Positions 7,633 to 16,407 of a DNA stretch of 36,185 nt are shown one piece after another; the first letter of the stretch is position 1, and each line of letters begins with the position of its first letter. Where the stretch lies: positions 1-36,185 of the forward strand of contig NZ_FOCI01000026.1 of assembly GCF_900110065.1 (NCBI RefSeq), read 5' to 3'. A program made the position numbers and the translations under genes. The notes under the pieces were generated by a model. The model worked only from the letters and a program-made list of their open reading frames with translations. It did no database searches and was not told the DNA's origin. The DNA is from Loktanella fryxellensis. GTDB taxonomy: Bacteria > Pseudomonadota > Alphaproteobacteria > Rhodobacterales > Rhodobacteraceae.

Positions 7633-8229
7633 ATGACCCAAAATGGCGGTATTACGCTTGTTTCATTGGGCAGCAACGCGTCGGACGGGCGAGTTTCCGC
7701 CGCGTCATTTGTACTTTATGGCAGGGATCGCATACGTGATGCGTTCGGCTCTGCCGCCAAATGCAGCCGCCTTTTTGCCACACCCGCCTATCCGCCGGGG
7801 ATCGGGTCGGATTTCGTCAATGCAGCCGTCGCGTTCCATAAGCGCCTGTCCCCCGACGCCGTCCTTGCCGTTCTGCACGGGATCGAGGGCGCGGCTGGGC
7901 GTCGCCGTCAGGACAGGTGGGGGCCGCGGACGCTGGATATCGACCTGCTGGCCCAGGGCGATCTGGTGCTGCCGGACATCCCCACGCAGTCGCATTGGCG
8001 CGACATGGCGCCGGAGGATCAGCGCAGGTTGTGGCCCGACCGGCTGATTCTGCCTCATCCGCGCCTGCAGGACCGCGCGTTCGTGCTGGTGCCCCTGATG
8101 CAGGTCGCGCCGGATTGGGTGCATCCGATCCTGAAACGCAGCGTGGCGCAGATGCGCGATGCATTGCCACGGCACGAGGTGGACGGGGTGCGGCAACTGG
8201 ACGATGCGACGGGCCTTGACACCGCCTGA
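7633..8229 (+). CDS. folK: 2-amino-4-hydroxy-6-hydroxymethyldihydropteridine diphosphokinase
   Basis: FolK transfers pyrophosphate from ATP to 6-hydroxymethyl-dihydropterin in folate synthesis. The 198-residue protein shows the substrate-binding start VSLGSNAS and the signature RWGPRTLDIDLLAQGD around residue 100, followed by LPHPRLQDRAFVLVPLMQVAPDW. I take MTQNGGITLVSLG as start, with AAGG upstream; an in-frame ATG at 7606 would add nine residues. The protein is somewhat longer than classical HPPK (about 160 residues) because of an insertion near HWRDMAPEDQRRLWPDR, a feature I recall from Rhodobacteraceae. rpoZ follows after 76 bases. Confidence 0.93.
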   Translation: MTQNGGITLVSLGSNASDGRVSAASFVLYGRDRIRDAFGSAAKCSRLFATPAYPPGIGSDFVNAAVAFHKRLSPDAVLAVLHGIEGAAGRRRQDRWGPRTLDIDLLAQGDLVLPDIPTQSHWRDMAPEDQRRLWPDRLILPHPRLQDRAFVLVPLMQVAPDWVHPILKRSVAQMRDALPRHEVDGVRQLDDATGLDTA

Positions 8230-8237
8230 CAAACGGC

Positions 8238-8266
8238 TTGTCTTTCGCCATCTGGCGGGCTAGACG
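8238..8266 (+). promoter_or_regulatory. candidate rpoZ promoter
   Basis: TTGTCT (8238-8243), 17-base spacer, TAGACG (8261-8266), about 40 bases before the rpoZ ATG. The preceding C gives CTTGTC, common in alphaproteobacterial -35 elements; the -10 match is weak (3/6). Confidence 0.3.
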
Positions 8267-8305
8267 CAGGGGCTTCCACGCCTGGACAGATATTGGAGTG
8301 TGCCG

Positions 8306-8659
8306 ATGGCCCGCGTTACCGTCGAAGACTGTGTTGACAAGGTTCCGAACCGGTTCGAACTGGTCATGCTCGCCGCCCACCGCGCGCGCGAGATCACGGC
8401 AGGCTCTCCCGTCACGGTCAGCCGCGACAACGACAAGAATCCCGTCGTGTCCCTGCGCGAAATCGCCGAGGAAACGCAGCAGGCCGACGATCTGCGCGAG
8501 CGCATGATCGCCGCGAACCAGACCCAGATCGAGGTGGACGAGCCCGAGGACGATTCGATGGCCCTGCTGATGGGTGCCGAGGCCGACAAGCCGGTCGAGG
8601 ACGACATGAGCGAGGAAAAGCTGTTGCGCGCCCTGATGGAAGCGCAAGGGCCGCGTTAA
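8306..8659 (+). CDS. rpoZ: DNA-directed RNA polymerase omega subunit
   Basis: The 117-residue protein begins [30 protein letters not shown], the classical omega signature; the later part [12 protein letters not shown] is the usual C-terminal tail. Omega helps assembly of RNA polymerase by holding beta' and forms part of a ppGpp-binding site. The ATG at 8306 is chosen over the GTG two codons upstream from family alignment; TTGGAG precedes it. It directly precedes rsh, the (p)ppGpp synthetase, a conserved pairing that links the two halves of the stringent response. Confidence 0.96.
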   Translation: MARVTVEDCVDKVPNRFELVMLAAHRAREITAGSPVTVSRDNDKNPVVSLREIAEETQQADDLRERMIAANQTQIEVDEPEDDSMALLMGAEADKPVEDDMSEEKLLRALMEAQGPR

Positions 8660-8700
8660 TCGCCGTATCCCGGCCCAGAGACAAGAAACGCCGGACCAGC

Positions 8701-10839
8701 ATGACGACTGCAGACGACCTGATCGCGCTGGTCCGCGCCTATAACCCTCGCACCAACGAAGCGCTACTGCGCGACGCCTTTGCCTTTGGCGAAGAGATGC
8801 ACGAGGGGCAATTCCGCCATTCAGGCGAGAAATACTTTACCCATCCGGTCGCCGTCGCGCAGATCCTTGCGGACATGCAGATGGACGACGCCACAGTCGT
8901 CACAGCCCTGCTGCACGATACGATCGAGGACACGCCCGCATCGTTCCGGATCGTCACCGACCGCTTCGGTCGAGAGATTGCCGACCTTGTCGACGGCGTC
9001 ACCAAGCTGACCAACCTGCAACTGACCAGCCGCGAGACGAAAGAGGCGGAGAACTTCCGCAAGCTCTTCATGGCGACCAGCAAGGACCTGCGGGTGACGC
9101 TGGTGAAACTGGCCGACCGTCTGCACAACATGCGCACGATCAAGTCGATGCGTCCGGAAAAGCAGGCGCAGAAATCCCGCGAGACGATGGAGATCTTTGC
9201 CCCGCTGGCCGGTCGCATGGGTATGCAGTGGATGCGCGAAGAGCTTGAGGATCTGGCGTTCCGCGTGCTGAACCCCGAGGGGCGCAACAGCATCATCCGC
9301 CGCTTCATCATGTTGCAGCGCGAGGCGGGCGACGTGGTGCCGCGCATCACCGCCGACATGCGCGTGGAGCTGGAAAAGGCGGGCATCCAGGCCGAGGTCA
9401 TGGGCCGCGCGAAGAAGCCTTACAGCATCTGGCGCAAGATGCAGGAAAAGGACATGGGGTTCAGCCGCCTGTCCGACATCTATGGTTTCCGCATCGTCAC
9501 CGCGACCGAAGGCGACTGTTACCGCGTGCTGGGCGCGATCCACCAACGCTGGCGCGCCGTGCCGGGCCGGTTCAAGGACTACATCAGCCAGCCCAAGACC
9601 AACGGCTATCGCAGCATCCACACCACCGTGTCGGGCCGCGACGGCAAGCGGGTCGAAGTGCAGATCCGCACCCGCGAGATGCACGAGGTCGCCGAAACCG
9701 GCGTTGCCGCGCACTGGTCCTATCGCAACGGCGAGCGGGTCGAGAACCGCTTTGCCGTCGATCCGGTGCGCTGGATCTCCAAGCTCACGGAACGGCTGGA
9801 CGAGGACGGCGACCACGACGACTTCCTCGAGGCTGTGAAGCTGGAGATGTTCACCGATCAGGTGTTCTGCTTTACGCCCAAGGGCGACGTGATCAAGCTG
9901 CCGCGCGGGGCGACGCCCATCGACTTTGCCTTTGCGATCCATACCCGGATCGGGATGGCCTGCGTGGGGGCCAAGGTCGATGGCATCCGCGTGCCGCTGT
10001 GGACGCGACTGAAGAACGGCCAGAGTGTCGAGGTCATCACCGCAGAAGGCCAGAAGCCGCAGGCGACGTGGGTGGATATCGCCACCACGGGCCGGGCCAA
10101 GACGGCGATCCGGCGCAGTCTGCGCGAGGCGGACCGCGACCGGTTCATCCGGCTCGGCCGCGAACTGGCCCGCGTCGCGTTCGAGAACGTGGGCAAGCGG
10201 CTGACCGAAAAGGCGCTGCGCACCGCGGCCAAGGCGCTGGCGCTGAGCGACGTGGACGAGATGCTGGCGCGGCTGGGCAGCGCCGACATCACTGCCCGCG
10301 ACATTGTGCGCGCGATCTATCCGGACCTTGCGCAGTCCACGGGTGCCGACGGGATCGACGCGAACCGCGCCGTCGTGGGTCTGTCGGCCGATCAGACCCA
10401 CCAGCGCGCCCGCTGCTGTCAGCCCGTGCCGGGCGAGCGGATCGTGGGGATCACCTATCGTGGGCAGGGCGTCGTCGTGCATGCCATCGACTGTGCCGCG
10501 CTTGTGGATTTCGAGGATCAGCCGGACCGCTGGGTCGATCTGCGCTGGGAAGAGGGCCAGCACCGGGCCGTGAACACCGTGACCTTCGACATCTCGATCA
10601 CCAACGACGCGGGCGTTCTGGGCCGGATCTGCACGCTGATCGGCGAACAAAAGGCCAATATCTCGGACCTGAAGTTCATCGACCGCAAGCCGGACTACTT
10701 TCGTCTGCTGATCGACATAGATCTACAGGACGCAGAGCATCTGCACCGCGTCATGACCGTGGTCGAGGCGGACAGCAACGTCTCCGGCGTCAGCCGCCAC
10801 CGGGATCCCGGTCAGGCCGGGGCGCAACGCAACGGGTGA
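8701..10839 (+). CDS. bifunctional (p)ppGpp synthetase/hydrolase (RelA/SpoT homologue, Rsh)
   Basis: The 712-residue protein has the full RSH layout: HD hydrolase domain (about 20-200) with HPVAVAQIL and LLHDTIEDT intact, so hydrolysis is expected; synthetase domain (about 230-350) with KDYISQPKTNGYRSIHTTV; TGS domain (about 390-450, VFCFTPKGDVIKLPRGATPIDFAF); a zinc-finger/conserved-cysteine region (QRARCCQPVPGERIVGI, about 570); and a C-terminal ACT domain (TNDAGVLGRICTLIGEQKANISDL). It makes and degrades (p)ppGpp on starvation signals, acting at the ribosome. It lies 41 bases after rpoZ. The usual name would be spoT, relA or rsh depending on the annotator. Confidence 0.96.
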   Translation: MTTADDLIALVRAYNPRTNEALLRDAFAFGEEMHEGQFRHSGEKYFTHPVAVAQILADMQMDDATVVTALLHDTIEDTPASFRIVTDRFGREIADLVDGVTKLTNLQLTSRETKEAENFRKLFMATSKDLRVTLVKLADRLHNMRTIKSMRPEKQAQKSRETMEIFAPLAGRMGMQWMREELEDLAFRVLNPEGRNSIIRRFIMLQREAGDVVPRITADMRVELEKAGIQAEVMGRAKKPYSIWRKMQEKDMGFSRLSDIYGFRIVTATEGDCYRVLGAIHQRWRAVPGRFKDYISQPKTNGYRSIHTTVSGRDGKRVEVQIRTREMHEVAETGVAAHWSYRNGERVENRFAVDPVRWISKLTERLDEDGDHDDFLEAVKLEMFTDQVFCFTPKGDVIKLPRGATPIDFAFAIHTRIGMACVGAKVDGIRVPLWTRLKNGQSVEVITAEGQKPQATWVDIATTGRAKTAIRRSLREADRDRFIRLGRELARVAFENVGKRLTEKALRTAAKALALSDVDEMLARLGSADITARDIVRAIYPDLAQSTGADGIDANRAVVGLSADQTHQRARCCQPVPGERIVGITYRGQGVVVHAIDCAALVDFEDQPDRWVDLRWEEGQHRAVNTVTFDISITNDAGVLGRICTLIGEQKANISDLKFIDRKPDYFRLLIDIDLQDAEHLHRVMTVVEADSNVSGVSRHRDPGQAGAQRNG

Positions 10840-10860
10840 TCGCCCAAGGAAGGAACGCGC

Positions 10861-11523
10861 GTGTTCAAACGCAGGGACAGCCGACCGGCGTGGCAGGTGG
10901 TGACGACCGCCCTGTATCCACGCGGCGGCTGGGGCCGGGCGTTCCACTACGTCAAACACCGCCTGCGCCGCCTGCCGGACACGCCCGAAAAGATCGGGCG
11001 CGGCGTCTGGGCCGGCGTGTTCTCGACGTTCTCGCCGCTTTACGGTCTGCACTTCATCGTGGCGGTGCTGTTGGCCAAGCTGGTGCGCGGCAACGTCTTT
11101 GCATCGCTGCTGGCCACGTTCTTTGCCAATCCGCTGACCTATGTGCCGATCGCCGCGGTGTCGCTGGGCACCGGGCGCTGGTTGCTGGGGCACCACCCGC
11201 CGCCCGGCCCGCGCAGGTCGCTGGGCGACAAGTTCGGCGATGCGTGGGCTGACCTGTGGCACAACGTCCATGCGATGTTCGGTCCGGCGCGGGCGGACTG
11301 GCATGGGCTGTCGGTCTTCTATCACGACGTATTCCTGCCGTTCCTGATCGGCGGCATTCTGCCCGGTGCCATCACGGCGACCATCTGCTATTACCTGACG
11401 GTGCAGGTGCTGACCGCCTATCAGGTCCGGCGGCGCAATCTGCTGGCGGACAAGCTGGCGGCATTGTCGCAGCCACCGGGTTCCGGTCGGGGCGGGGATG
11501 GCGGCGGGCCGTCGTCACGCTAG
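10861..11523 (+). CDS. DUF2062 domain membrane protein
   Basis: The 220-residue protein starts with GTG at 10861, preceded by AAGGAAGGA at 6 bases. DUF2062 features are seen as GRGVWAGVFSTFSPLYGLHFIVAVLLAKLVRGN and TFFANPLTYVPIAAVSLGTGRWLLG, followed by two further membrane segments (FLIGGILPGAITATICYYLT). The family is membrane-bound and of unknown biochemical role. The gene regularly follows rsh in Rhodobacteraceae, and here it is followed by pdxJ after 30 bases. The C-terminal tail is low-complexity (PPGSGRGGDGGGPSS). Confidence 0.85.
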   Translation: MFKRRDSRPAWQVVTTALYPRGGWGRAFHYVKHRLRRLPDTPEKIGRGVWAGVFSTFSPLYGLHFIVAVLLAKLVRGNVFASLLATFFANPLTYVPIAAVSLGTGRWLLGHHPPPGPRRSLGDKFGDAWADLWHNVHAMFGPARADWHGLSVFYHDVFLPFLIGGILPGAITATICYYLTVQVLTAYQVRRRNLLADKLAALSQPPGSGRGGDGGGPSSR

Positions 11524-11553
11524 GTCACGGCAGGAACGACGAGGGGTGAAGCA

Positions 11554-12297
11554 ATGACCGACAAACTGCGGCTGGGTGTGAACATCGACCACGTGGCGAC
11601 CGTGCGCAACGCGCGGGGCGGCGACAACCCGGACCCCGTGCGTGCCGCTTTGATGGCACAGGACGCCGGCGCGGACGGCATCACCGCGCATCTGCGCGAG
11701 GATCGCCGCCACATCCGCGACGCGGACATCGCGGGGCTCAAGGCTGCCTTGCGCATCCCGCTGAACTTCGAGATGGCGGCAACGCCGGAGATGCAGCGCA
11801 TCGCGCTGCAGTCGCATCCCCACGCGGTCTGCCTCGTGCCCGAAAAGCGCGAGGAACGGACGACCGAAGGTGGGTTGGAGGTCGCCGGACAGGCCGACGT
11901 GCTGGCGGCCTATATCGCACCATTGCGCGATGCGGGGGCCCGCGTGTCGCTGTTCATCGCGGCCGACCGCGACCAGATCGCCGCCAGCGCCCGCATCGGC
12001 GCCCCGGTGATCGAGTTGCACGCCGGCGCTTATGCCGATGCCTGGGCCGAAGGCCGCTGGGACGACCGCGACCGCGAACTCGCGCGCCTGACCGACGGCG
12101 CCGCCTATGGTCATTCCCTGGGGCTGGAGGTGCATGTGGGCCACGGTCTGACCTATGACAGCGTCGGTCCCATCGCAGCGCTGCACGCGGTGCGGGAACT
12201 GAACATCGGCCATTTCCTGATGGGCGAGGCGCTGTTCCGTGGCCTGCCCGACGCCATCGCCGAGATGCGCCGCTGCATGGACGAGGCCCGCGCATGA
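11554..12297 (+). CDS. pdxJ: pyridoxine 5'-phosphate synthase
   Basis: PdxJ condenses 1-deoxyxylulose 5-phosphate with 3-amino-2-oxopropyl phosphate to give pyridoxine 5'-phosphate (vitamin B6). The 247-residue protein is full length: [19 protein letters not shown] at the N-terminus, [43 protein letters not shown] and [12 protein letters not shown]. The ribosome binding site GAGGGG precedes the ATG. The stop overlaps the ATG of the next gene (ATGA). In many relatives as I recall them acpS follows directly; here two small genes are in between. Confidence 0.97.
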   Translation: MTDKLRLGVNIDHVATVRNARGGDNPDPVRAALMAQDAGADGITAHLREDRRHIRDADIAGLKAALRIPLNFEMAATPEMQRIALQSHPHAVCLVPEKREERTTEGGLEVAGQADVLAAYIAPLRDAGARVSLFIAADRDQIAASARIGAPVIELHAGAYADAWAEGRWDDRDRELARLTDGAAYGHSLGLEVHVGHGLTYDSVGPIAALHAVRELNIGHFLMGEALFRGLPDAIAEMRRCMDEARA

Positions 12298-12761
12298 AGC
12301 TGACCGCAACCGAGACGCAGGCCATGGACGGCGTGGCGGACCATGCCTGCAAGCTGCACGACGCCGGGCAGGACATCGTGTTCGCCGCCGCCGTGGTGCA
12401 GGGCGACCGCATCGTGGTGCAGGCCCGCAACGAGGTGGACGATACCGGCGACGTGTCGCGTCACGCGGAAGTCGTGGCGATCGCCCGCGCGTCCGAAATC
12501 CTCGGGACCCGCGATCTGTCGGGCTGCACCCTGATCGCGTCCTGTCAGCCGTGCGAGATGTGTCTGGCTGCGATGCGCTGGGCGCAGATCGACCGGCTGG
12601 TGTTCGCGGCACAGCAGGACAATACCGACACCGCCTTCTTCCGGTTTCCGCAGTTGCGGATCGAGGATTATCACCGCGCCTGCGATCACGCCTTCGACTG
12701 GCAGGGCGGCGTGGCCGAGGATCGCGTGACCCACATCTATGCCCCCAAGGAGCCGTCATGA
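12294..12761 (+). CDS. nucleoside/nucleobase deaminase (cytidine-deaminase-like fold)
   Basis: The 155-residue protein has the zinc-binding deaminase motifs: HAEVVAI (about residues 59-65, catalytic glutamate after histidine) and PCEMC (about 83-87). The arrangement HAE...PCxMC and the tail [23 protein letters not shown] are those of guanine deaminase/TadA-like enzymes (GuaD-type rather than tRNA-specific TadA). It probably deaminates a purine base or nucleoside; the substrate is not certain. It is coupled to pdxJ by a 4-nt overlap upstream and to the Dabb gene by another downstream. Confidence 0.83.
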   Translation: MKLTATETQAMDGVADHACKLHDAGQDIVFAAAVVQGDRIVVQARNEVDDTGDVSRHAEVVAIARASEILGTRDLSGCTLIASCQPCEMCLAAMRWAQIDRLVFAAQQDNTDTAFFRFPQLRIEDYHRACDHAFDWQGGVAEDRVTHIYAPKEPS

Positions 12762-13057
12762 TCGATCACATCGTCCTGCTGCAGCTGAAACCCACCCACG
12801 ATCCGGTCGCTCTTGCCGATGTGATGCGCGGGCTGGAGGGGCTGGTGGACGACATCGACGGGTTCACCGCGTTCCGTCACGGCCCGAACCGCGACTACGA
12901 GGGGCGTTCGCCGCATCACGCCTACGGCTTTGTCGGCCAGTTCCACGACGCTCTGGCGCTGGCGGTCTATGCGCAGGACCCCCGGCATCGGGCGCTGGCC
13001 GAACGGCTGATGGCGCTGTGCGACGACCTGATGGTCGCCGATTTGGACAGCGCTTGA
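12758..13057 (+). CDS. Dabb family (stress-responsive A/B barrel) protein
   Basis: The 99-residue protein [15 protein letters not shown]... is a single ferredoxin-like Dabb domain: an initial [10 protein letters not shown] strand, a helix [17 protein letters not shown], and [29 protein letters not shown] at the end. Dabb proteins are small dimeric alpha/beta barrels; some are stress-induced and some catalyse cyclisations, so no reaction can be assigned. Its ATG overlaps the stop of the deaminase gene, and acpS starts 13 bases later. Confidence 0.82.
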   Translation: MIDHIVLLQLKPTHDPVALADVMRGLEGLVDDIDGFTAFRHGPNRDYEGRSPHHAYGFVGQFHDALALAVYAQDPRHRALAERLMALCDDLMVADLDSA

Positions 13058-13070
13058 CCAGGATCAGGCC

Positions 13071-13475
13071 ATGATCCTCGGCATCGGCACGGACCTTGCG
13101 AACATCGACCGGATCGCCGCGACGCTGGAACGCTTCGGCGACCGGTTCCGCAACCGCGTGTTCACGTCGGCCGAACAGCGCAAGGCCGAACGCCGCGCCG
13201 ATGTCGCCGGCACCTATGCCAAACGGTGGGCGGCCAAGGAGGCGTGTTCAAAGGCGCTGGGCACGGGTCTGCGCATGGGGATCAGCTGGCGTGACATGGC
13301 CGTCAGCAACCTGCCCACCGGCCAGCCGGTGATGGAGGTGACGGGCTGGGCCAAGGAACGGCTGGACGCGATGACCCCGCCCGGTCATGTGGCGGTGATC
13401 CACGTCACACTGACCGACGATCATCCGTGGGCGCAGGCCTTCGTTCTGATCGAGGCGCGGCCCGTCGACGGATAG
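13071..13475 (+). CDS. acpS: holo-[acyl-carrier-protein] synthase
   Basis: AcpS moves the 4'-phosphopantetheine arm of CoA to acyl carrier protein. The 134-residue protein has the signatures [14 protein letters not shown] (metal-binding aspartate) and [19 protein letters not shown] (catalytic KEA helix), and normal family length. It precedes lepB by 79 bases that contain a likely internal promoter. Confidence 0.96.
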   Translation: MILGIGTDLANIDRIAATLERFGDRFRNRVFTSAEQRKAERRADVAGTYAKRWAAKEACSKALGTGLRMGISWRDMAVSNLPTGQPVMEVTGWAKERLDAMTPPGHVAVIHVTLTDDHPWAQAFVLIEARPVDG

Positions 13476-13494
13476 GGCCTGCCCGTCAGCCGCC

Positions 13495-13523
13495 TTGACA
13501 CGCAGGGACGCGCGGACCATGAA
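13495..13523 (+). promoter_or_regulatory. candidate internal promoter upstream of lepB
   Basis: A perfect TTGACA (13495-13500) is followed after 17 bases by CATGAA (13518-13523). It lies in the acpS-lepB gap, about 30 bases before the lepB ATG, and could drive lepB-rnc-era-DUF1491 separately from the upstream genes. Confidence 0.5.
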
Positions 13524-13554
13524 GCCGTGCAATCCAAGGGTAGGATACTGAACC

Positions 13555-14391
13555 ATGGCCGAAAAGACAGGCGTGCTGGGCGGCGTGGTCGAAACCGTGA
13601 AGACGGTCGTCTATGCGCTGCTGATCGCCGGTGCGTTCCGCACGGTTCTGTTCCAGCCGTTCTGGATCCCGTCGGGGTCGATGAAGGATACGCTGCTGAT
13701 CGGCGACTTTTTGTTCGTGAACAAGATGGCCTACGGCTATTCCTATGCCTCCTGCCCCTCGATCGCGATCCCGGCACTGGGCGTCGACATCGGCGCCGAC
13801 GATTTCTGCGGGATGTTCCAGGGGCGCACCGACCGTCTGTTCGGGTCCGACCCGGAGCGGGGCGACGTCGTGGTGTTCCGCCATCCCGTCACGGGTCGCG
13901 ATTTCATCAAGCGGTTGATCGGCCTGCCCGGTGATCAGATCCAGATGCGCGACGGGTTGCTGTACATCAACGACACGCCCGTCGTCGTCGAACCCGCCGG
14001 CGAGTTCGTGGAAACCTATGCGCCGCAGGGGCCCGAACAGACGTTGCCGTCCTGTGCCAACGGGCCCGTGGGGCTGGGGGCCGACTGTCTTTCTGAACGC
14101 AGTCTGGAAACCCTGCCAAACGGTGTCACGCACTCCGTGCTGAATATCGGGAACCGGTCGCTGGACAATACCGGCGTGTTCACGGTGCCTGCCGACAACT
14201 TCTTCTTCATGGGCGACAACCGCGACAATTCCACCGACAGCCGCGTGCCGCAGGCACTGAACGGCGTGGGCTTCGTCCCGCGCGAGGATATCGTGGGCCG
14301 TGCAGACCGGGTCATGTTCTCCAGCGCCGGGGCATCGATGCTGGCGTTCTGGACGTGGCGGTCCGACCGCTTCTTCAAGGCCGTCGAGTGA
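13555..14391 (+). CDS. lepB: signal peptidase I
   Basis: The 278-residue protein is a membrane-anchored serine-lysine protease that removes signal peptides. One N-terminal membrane helix (about 15-35) precedes the catalytic serine S42 in [10 protein letters not shown]. The catalytic lysine is K119 in [14 protein letters not shown], and the conserved box [12 protein letters not shown] follows near residue 220. An extra segment with two cysteines (about residues 62-95, [10 protein letters not shown]...FCGMF) lies between the catalytic residues, outside the common core. AGGA lies 9 bases before the ATG. The stop overlaps the GTG start of rnc. Confidence 0.95.
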   Translation: MAEKTGVLGGVVETVKTVVYALLIAGAFRTVLFQPFWIPSGSMKDTLLIGDFLFVNKMAYGYSYASCPSIAIPALGVDIGADDFCGMFQGRTDRLFGSDPERGDVVVFRHPVTGRDFIKRLIGLPGDQIQMRDGLLYINDTPVVVEPAGEFVETYAPQGPEQTLPSCANGPVGLGADCLSERSLETLPNGVTHSVLNIGNRSLDNTGVFTVPADNFFFMGDNRDNSTDSRVPQALNGVGFVPREDIVGRADRVMFSSAGASMLAFWTWRSDRFFKAVE

Positions 14392-15068
14392 AGCTGTCGG
14401 CACAGCTGGCAGCCTTTGCCGCCCGGCTGGGGCATGACTTTGCCGACCCCGCACTGCTAGTGCGTGCTGTGACCCACGCCAGCATGTCGAGCGTGTACCG
14501 CGACGACAACCAGCGGTTGGAGTTTCTGGGCGACCGTGTGCTGGGCCTCGTGATCGCGGAGGCCTTGTTGCAGGCCGACCCCCGAGCGGCCGAAGGCCTG
14601 CTGGCCCCCCGATATAACGCGCTGGTGCGCCGCGAGACCTGTGCCGCCGTCGCGCGCGCCATCGACATCGGCGAGGTGTTGAAGCTGGGTCGGTCCGAAA
14701 TGCAGTCGGGTGGTCGCCGGAAAGAGGCACTGCTCGCCGACGCGATGGAGGCGGTGATCGCCGCCGTCTATTACGACGCTGGCTATGATGCCGCCCGTCG
14801 TGTCATCATGCGCCATTGGGCGCCGCTGGTGGGGTCCGTCGCCGCAGATGCCCGCGACGCCAAGACGGCGTTGCAGGAATGGGCGCAGGCGCGTGGCGCA
14901 CCGCCGCCGGTCTATACCGAGGTGGCGCGCAGCGGGCCGGATCACCAGCCGGTGTTCACGATCCGCGTGACGCTGGCGGACGGCGCATTCGCCGAGGCGA
15001 CGGCGGGGGCCAAGCGACAGGCGGAACAGGCGGCGGCACAGGCGCTGCTGGAAAGGGTCGGACCATGA
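14388..15068 (+). CDS. rnc: ribonuclease III
   Basis: RNase III cuts double-stranded RNA, including rRNA precursors. The 226-residue protein starts at the GTG within lepB's stop (GTGA overlap). The nuclease domain holds the signature [20 protein letters not shown] (about residues 41-60) and the second acidic cluster in [18 protein letters not shown]; the dsRNA-binding domain runs from about residue 155 to the end ([12 protein letters not shown]...[16 protein letters not shown]). Catalytic carboxylates are present. The order lepB-rnc-era is common in proteobacteria. Its stop overlaps era by 4 nt. Confidence 0.96.
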   Translation: MKLSAQLAAFAARLGHDFADPALLVRAVTHASMSSVYRDDNQRLEFLGDRVLGLVIAEALLQADPRAAEGLLAPRYNALVRRETCAAVARAIDIGEVLKLGRSEMQSGGRRKEALLADAMEAVIAAVYYDAGYDAARRVIMRHWAPLVGSVAADARDAKTALQEWAQARGAPPPVYTEVARSGPDHQPVFTIRVTLADGAFAEATAGAKRQAEQAAAQALLERVGP

Positions 15069-16000
15069 CGGATACCACCAAGACGGGCACCACCAAGACG
15101 CGCGCGGGCTTCGTCGCCCTGATCGGAGAGCCGAACGCCGGCAAATCCACGCTGCTCAACCGCATGGTGGGGGCCAAGGTCAGCATCGTGACGCACAAGG
15201 TGCAGACCACCCGCGCCCGCATCCGTGGCGTTGCACAGGACGGTGACGCGCAGATCGTCTTCGTCGACACGCCGGGGCTGTTCGCGCCCAAACGCAGGCT
15301 GGACCGCGCGATGGTCGCCGCCGCATGGGGCGGGGCGGGCGACGCCGATCTGGTCGTGCTGCTGATCGAGGCGAACCGCGGCATGACACCGGGGGTCAAG
15401 GGCATCCTCGAGGTGCTGTCGTCGCGCGTGGGCAAGGCCAAAGTGGCGCTGGCGATCAACAAGATCGACCGGGTGAAGGCCGAGGCGCTGCTGGCACTGT
15501 CGGCGCAGATGAACGAAGCCTATCCGTTTGCCGAGACGTTCATGATCAGCGCCGAACGCGGCCACGGCTGCGACGCGCTGAAACACTGGCTGGCGGGTGC
15601 CGTGCCCGCGGGGCCGTGGCTTTATCCGGACGACGAGATTTCCGACAGCCCCCTGCGCCAGATCGCGGCCGAGATGACGCGCGAGAAGCTGACCCTGCGC
15701 CTGCATCAGGAACTGCCCTATCAGCTGACGGTCGAGACCGAGAACTGGGAAGAGCGGCCCGACGGATCGGCCAAGATCGACCAGCTGATCTACGTGATCC
15801 GCGACGGTCACAAGGGGATCGTGCTGGGCAACAAGGGCGAGACGATCAAGGCCGTGGGGCAGGCCGCCCGCGTCGAGATGGAGGAACTGCTCGGCCGCAA
15901 GGTGCACCTGTTCCTGCAGGTGAAGGTCCGCGCCAACTGGCTCGAGGACAAGGAACGCTACGACGAGATGGGCCTCGACTTCCGCGACGGCGATGCCTGA
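15065..16000 (+). CDS. era: GTPase Era
   Basis: Era binds the 3' end region of 16S rRNA and helps mature the small ribosomal subunit. The 311-residue protein has G1 GEPNAGKST (about residues 20-28), the switch region [10 protein letters not shown]3 DTPGLF, G4 NKID, and a C-terminal KH domain with [10 protein letters not shown]-type motif ([14 protein letters not shown]) and the tail [19 protein letters not shown]. The ATG overlaps rnc's stop. A 15-residue Thr/Lys-rich N-terminal extension precedes the G domain. It overlaps the DUF1491 start by 8 bases. Confidence 0.97.
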   Translation: MTDTTKTGTTKTRAGFVALIGEPNAGKSTLLNRMVGAKVSIVTHKVQTTRARIRGVAQDGDAQIVFVDTPGLFAPKRRLDRAMVAAAWGGAGDADLVVLLIEANRGMTPGVKGILEVLSSRVGKAKVALAINKIDRVKAEALLALSAQMNEAYPFAETFMISAERGHGCDALKHWLAGAVPAGPWLYPDDEISDSPLRQIAAEMTREKLTLRLHQELPYQLTVETENWEERPDGSAKIDQLIYVIRDGHKGIVLGNKGETIKAVGQAARVEMEELLGRKVHLFLQVKVRANWLEDKERYDEMGLDFRDGDA

Positions 16001-16328
16001 ACCGCGCCTGACGGCGGATCTGTGGGTCGGCGCCTATCTGCGGCGGCTGCGGGTGGTGGACATCCCGGCCTTCGTCGTGGCGCGGGGCGACGCCACGGCC
16101 GGGGCGGTGCTGGTCAAGCTGAACACGCTGGACGGACAGGCGGCAGCGTTCACCCGGTCGTTCGATATGATGTCCGGCGCGCGGACTTGGGTAATGTTGA
16201 CCGATGGGGCCGAGGCCGACGTGGATGCTGCCATTGCGCGTCAGCGAGTCTTCGACAGTGATCTGTGGGTAATCGAGGTGGAGGACCGCGCCGGACGGCA
16301 TCTGCTGGACCAGCCGGGACTGACGTGA
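15993..16328 (+). CDS. DUF1491 family protein
   Basis: The 111-residue protein [19 protein letters not shown]... matches DUF1491: a short alpha/beta protein with GAYLRRLRVVDIPAFVVARGDATAGAVLVKLN, SFDMMSGARTWVML and a DSDLWVIEVEDRAGRHLL end. Function is unknown. It overlaps the end of era by 8 bases and lies before recO, so it may be co-translated with the era operon. Confidence 0.85.
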   Translation: MPEPRLTADLWVGAYLRRLRVVDIPAFVVARGDATAGAVLVKLNTLDGQAAAFTRSFDMMSGARTWVMLTDGAEADVDAAIARQRVFDSDLWVIEVEDRAGRHLLDQPGLT

Positions 16329-16359
16329 GGGTGGCGATTTGGCCGTCTGCGACGACCAA

Positions 16360-16393
16360 GCCTCCGGCGGGGATATTTCGGACTAGAAGAAGG
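16360..16393. repeat. short intergenic motif GCCTCCGGCGGGGATATTT with purine-rich tail
   Basis: In the 79-base gap between DUF1491 and recO lies GCCTCCGGCGGGGATATTT followed by CGGACTAGAAGAAG. I recall closely similar segments (GCCTCCGGCGGG, a TATTT core, then an AGAAGAAG- or GATGAAG-like tail) as frequent intergenic sequences in Rhodobacteraceae; this is memory, not a search. A degenerate copy is at 3072-3105. Confidence 0.5.
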
Positions 16394-16407
16394 GGCGGGT
16401 CGGTGGC

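Noticed and set aside
8821-10650. Open frame of 609 codons on the minus strand inside rsh
   Set aside because: Exactly antisense to a strongly conserved rsh; no motif and histidine-rich shadow composition.
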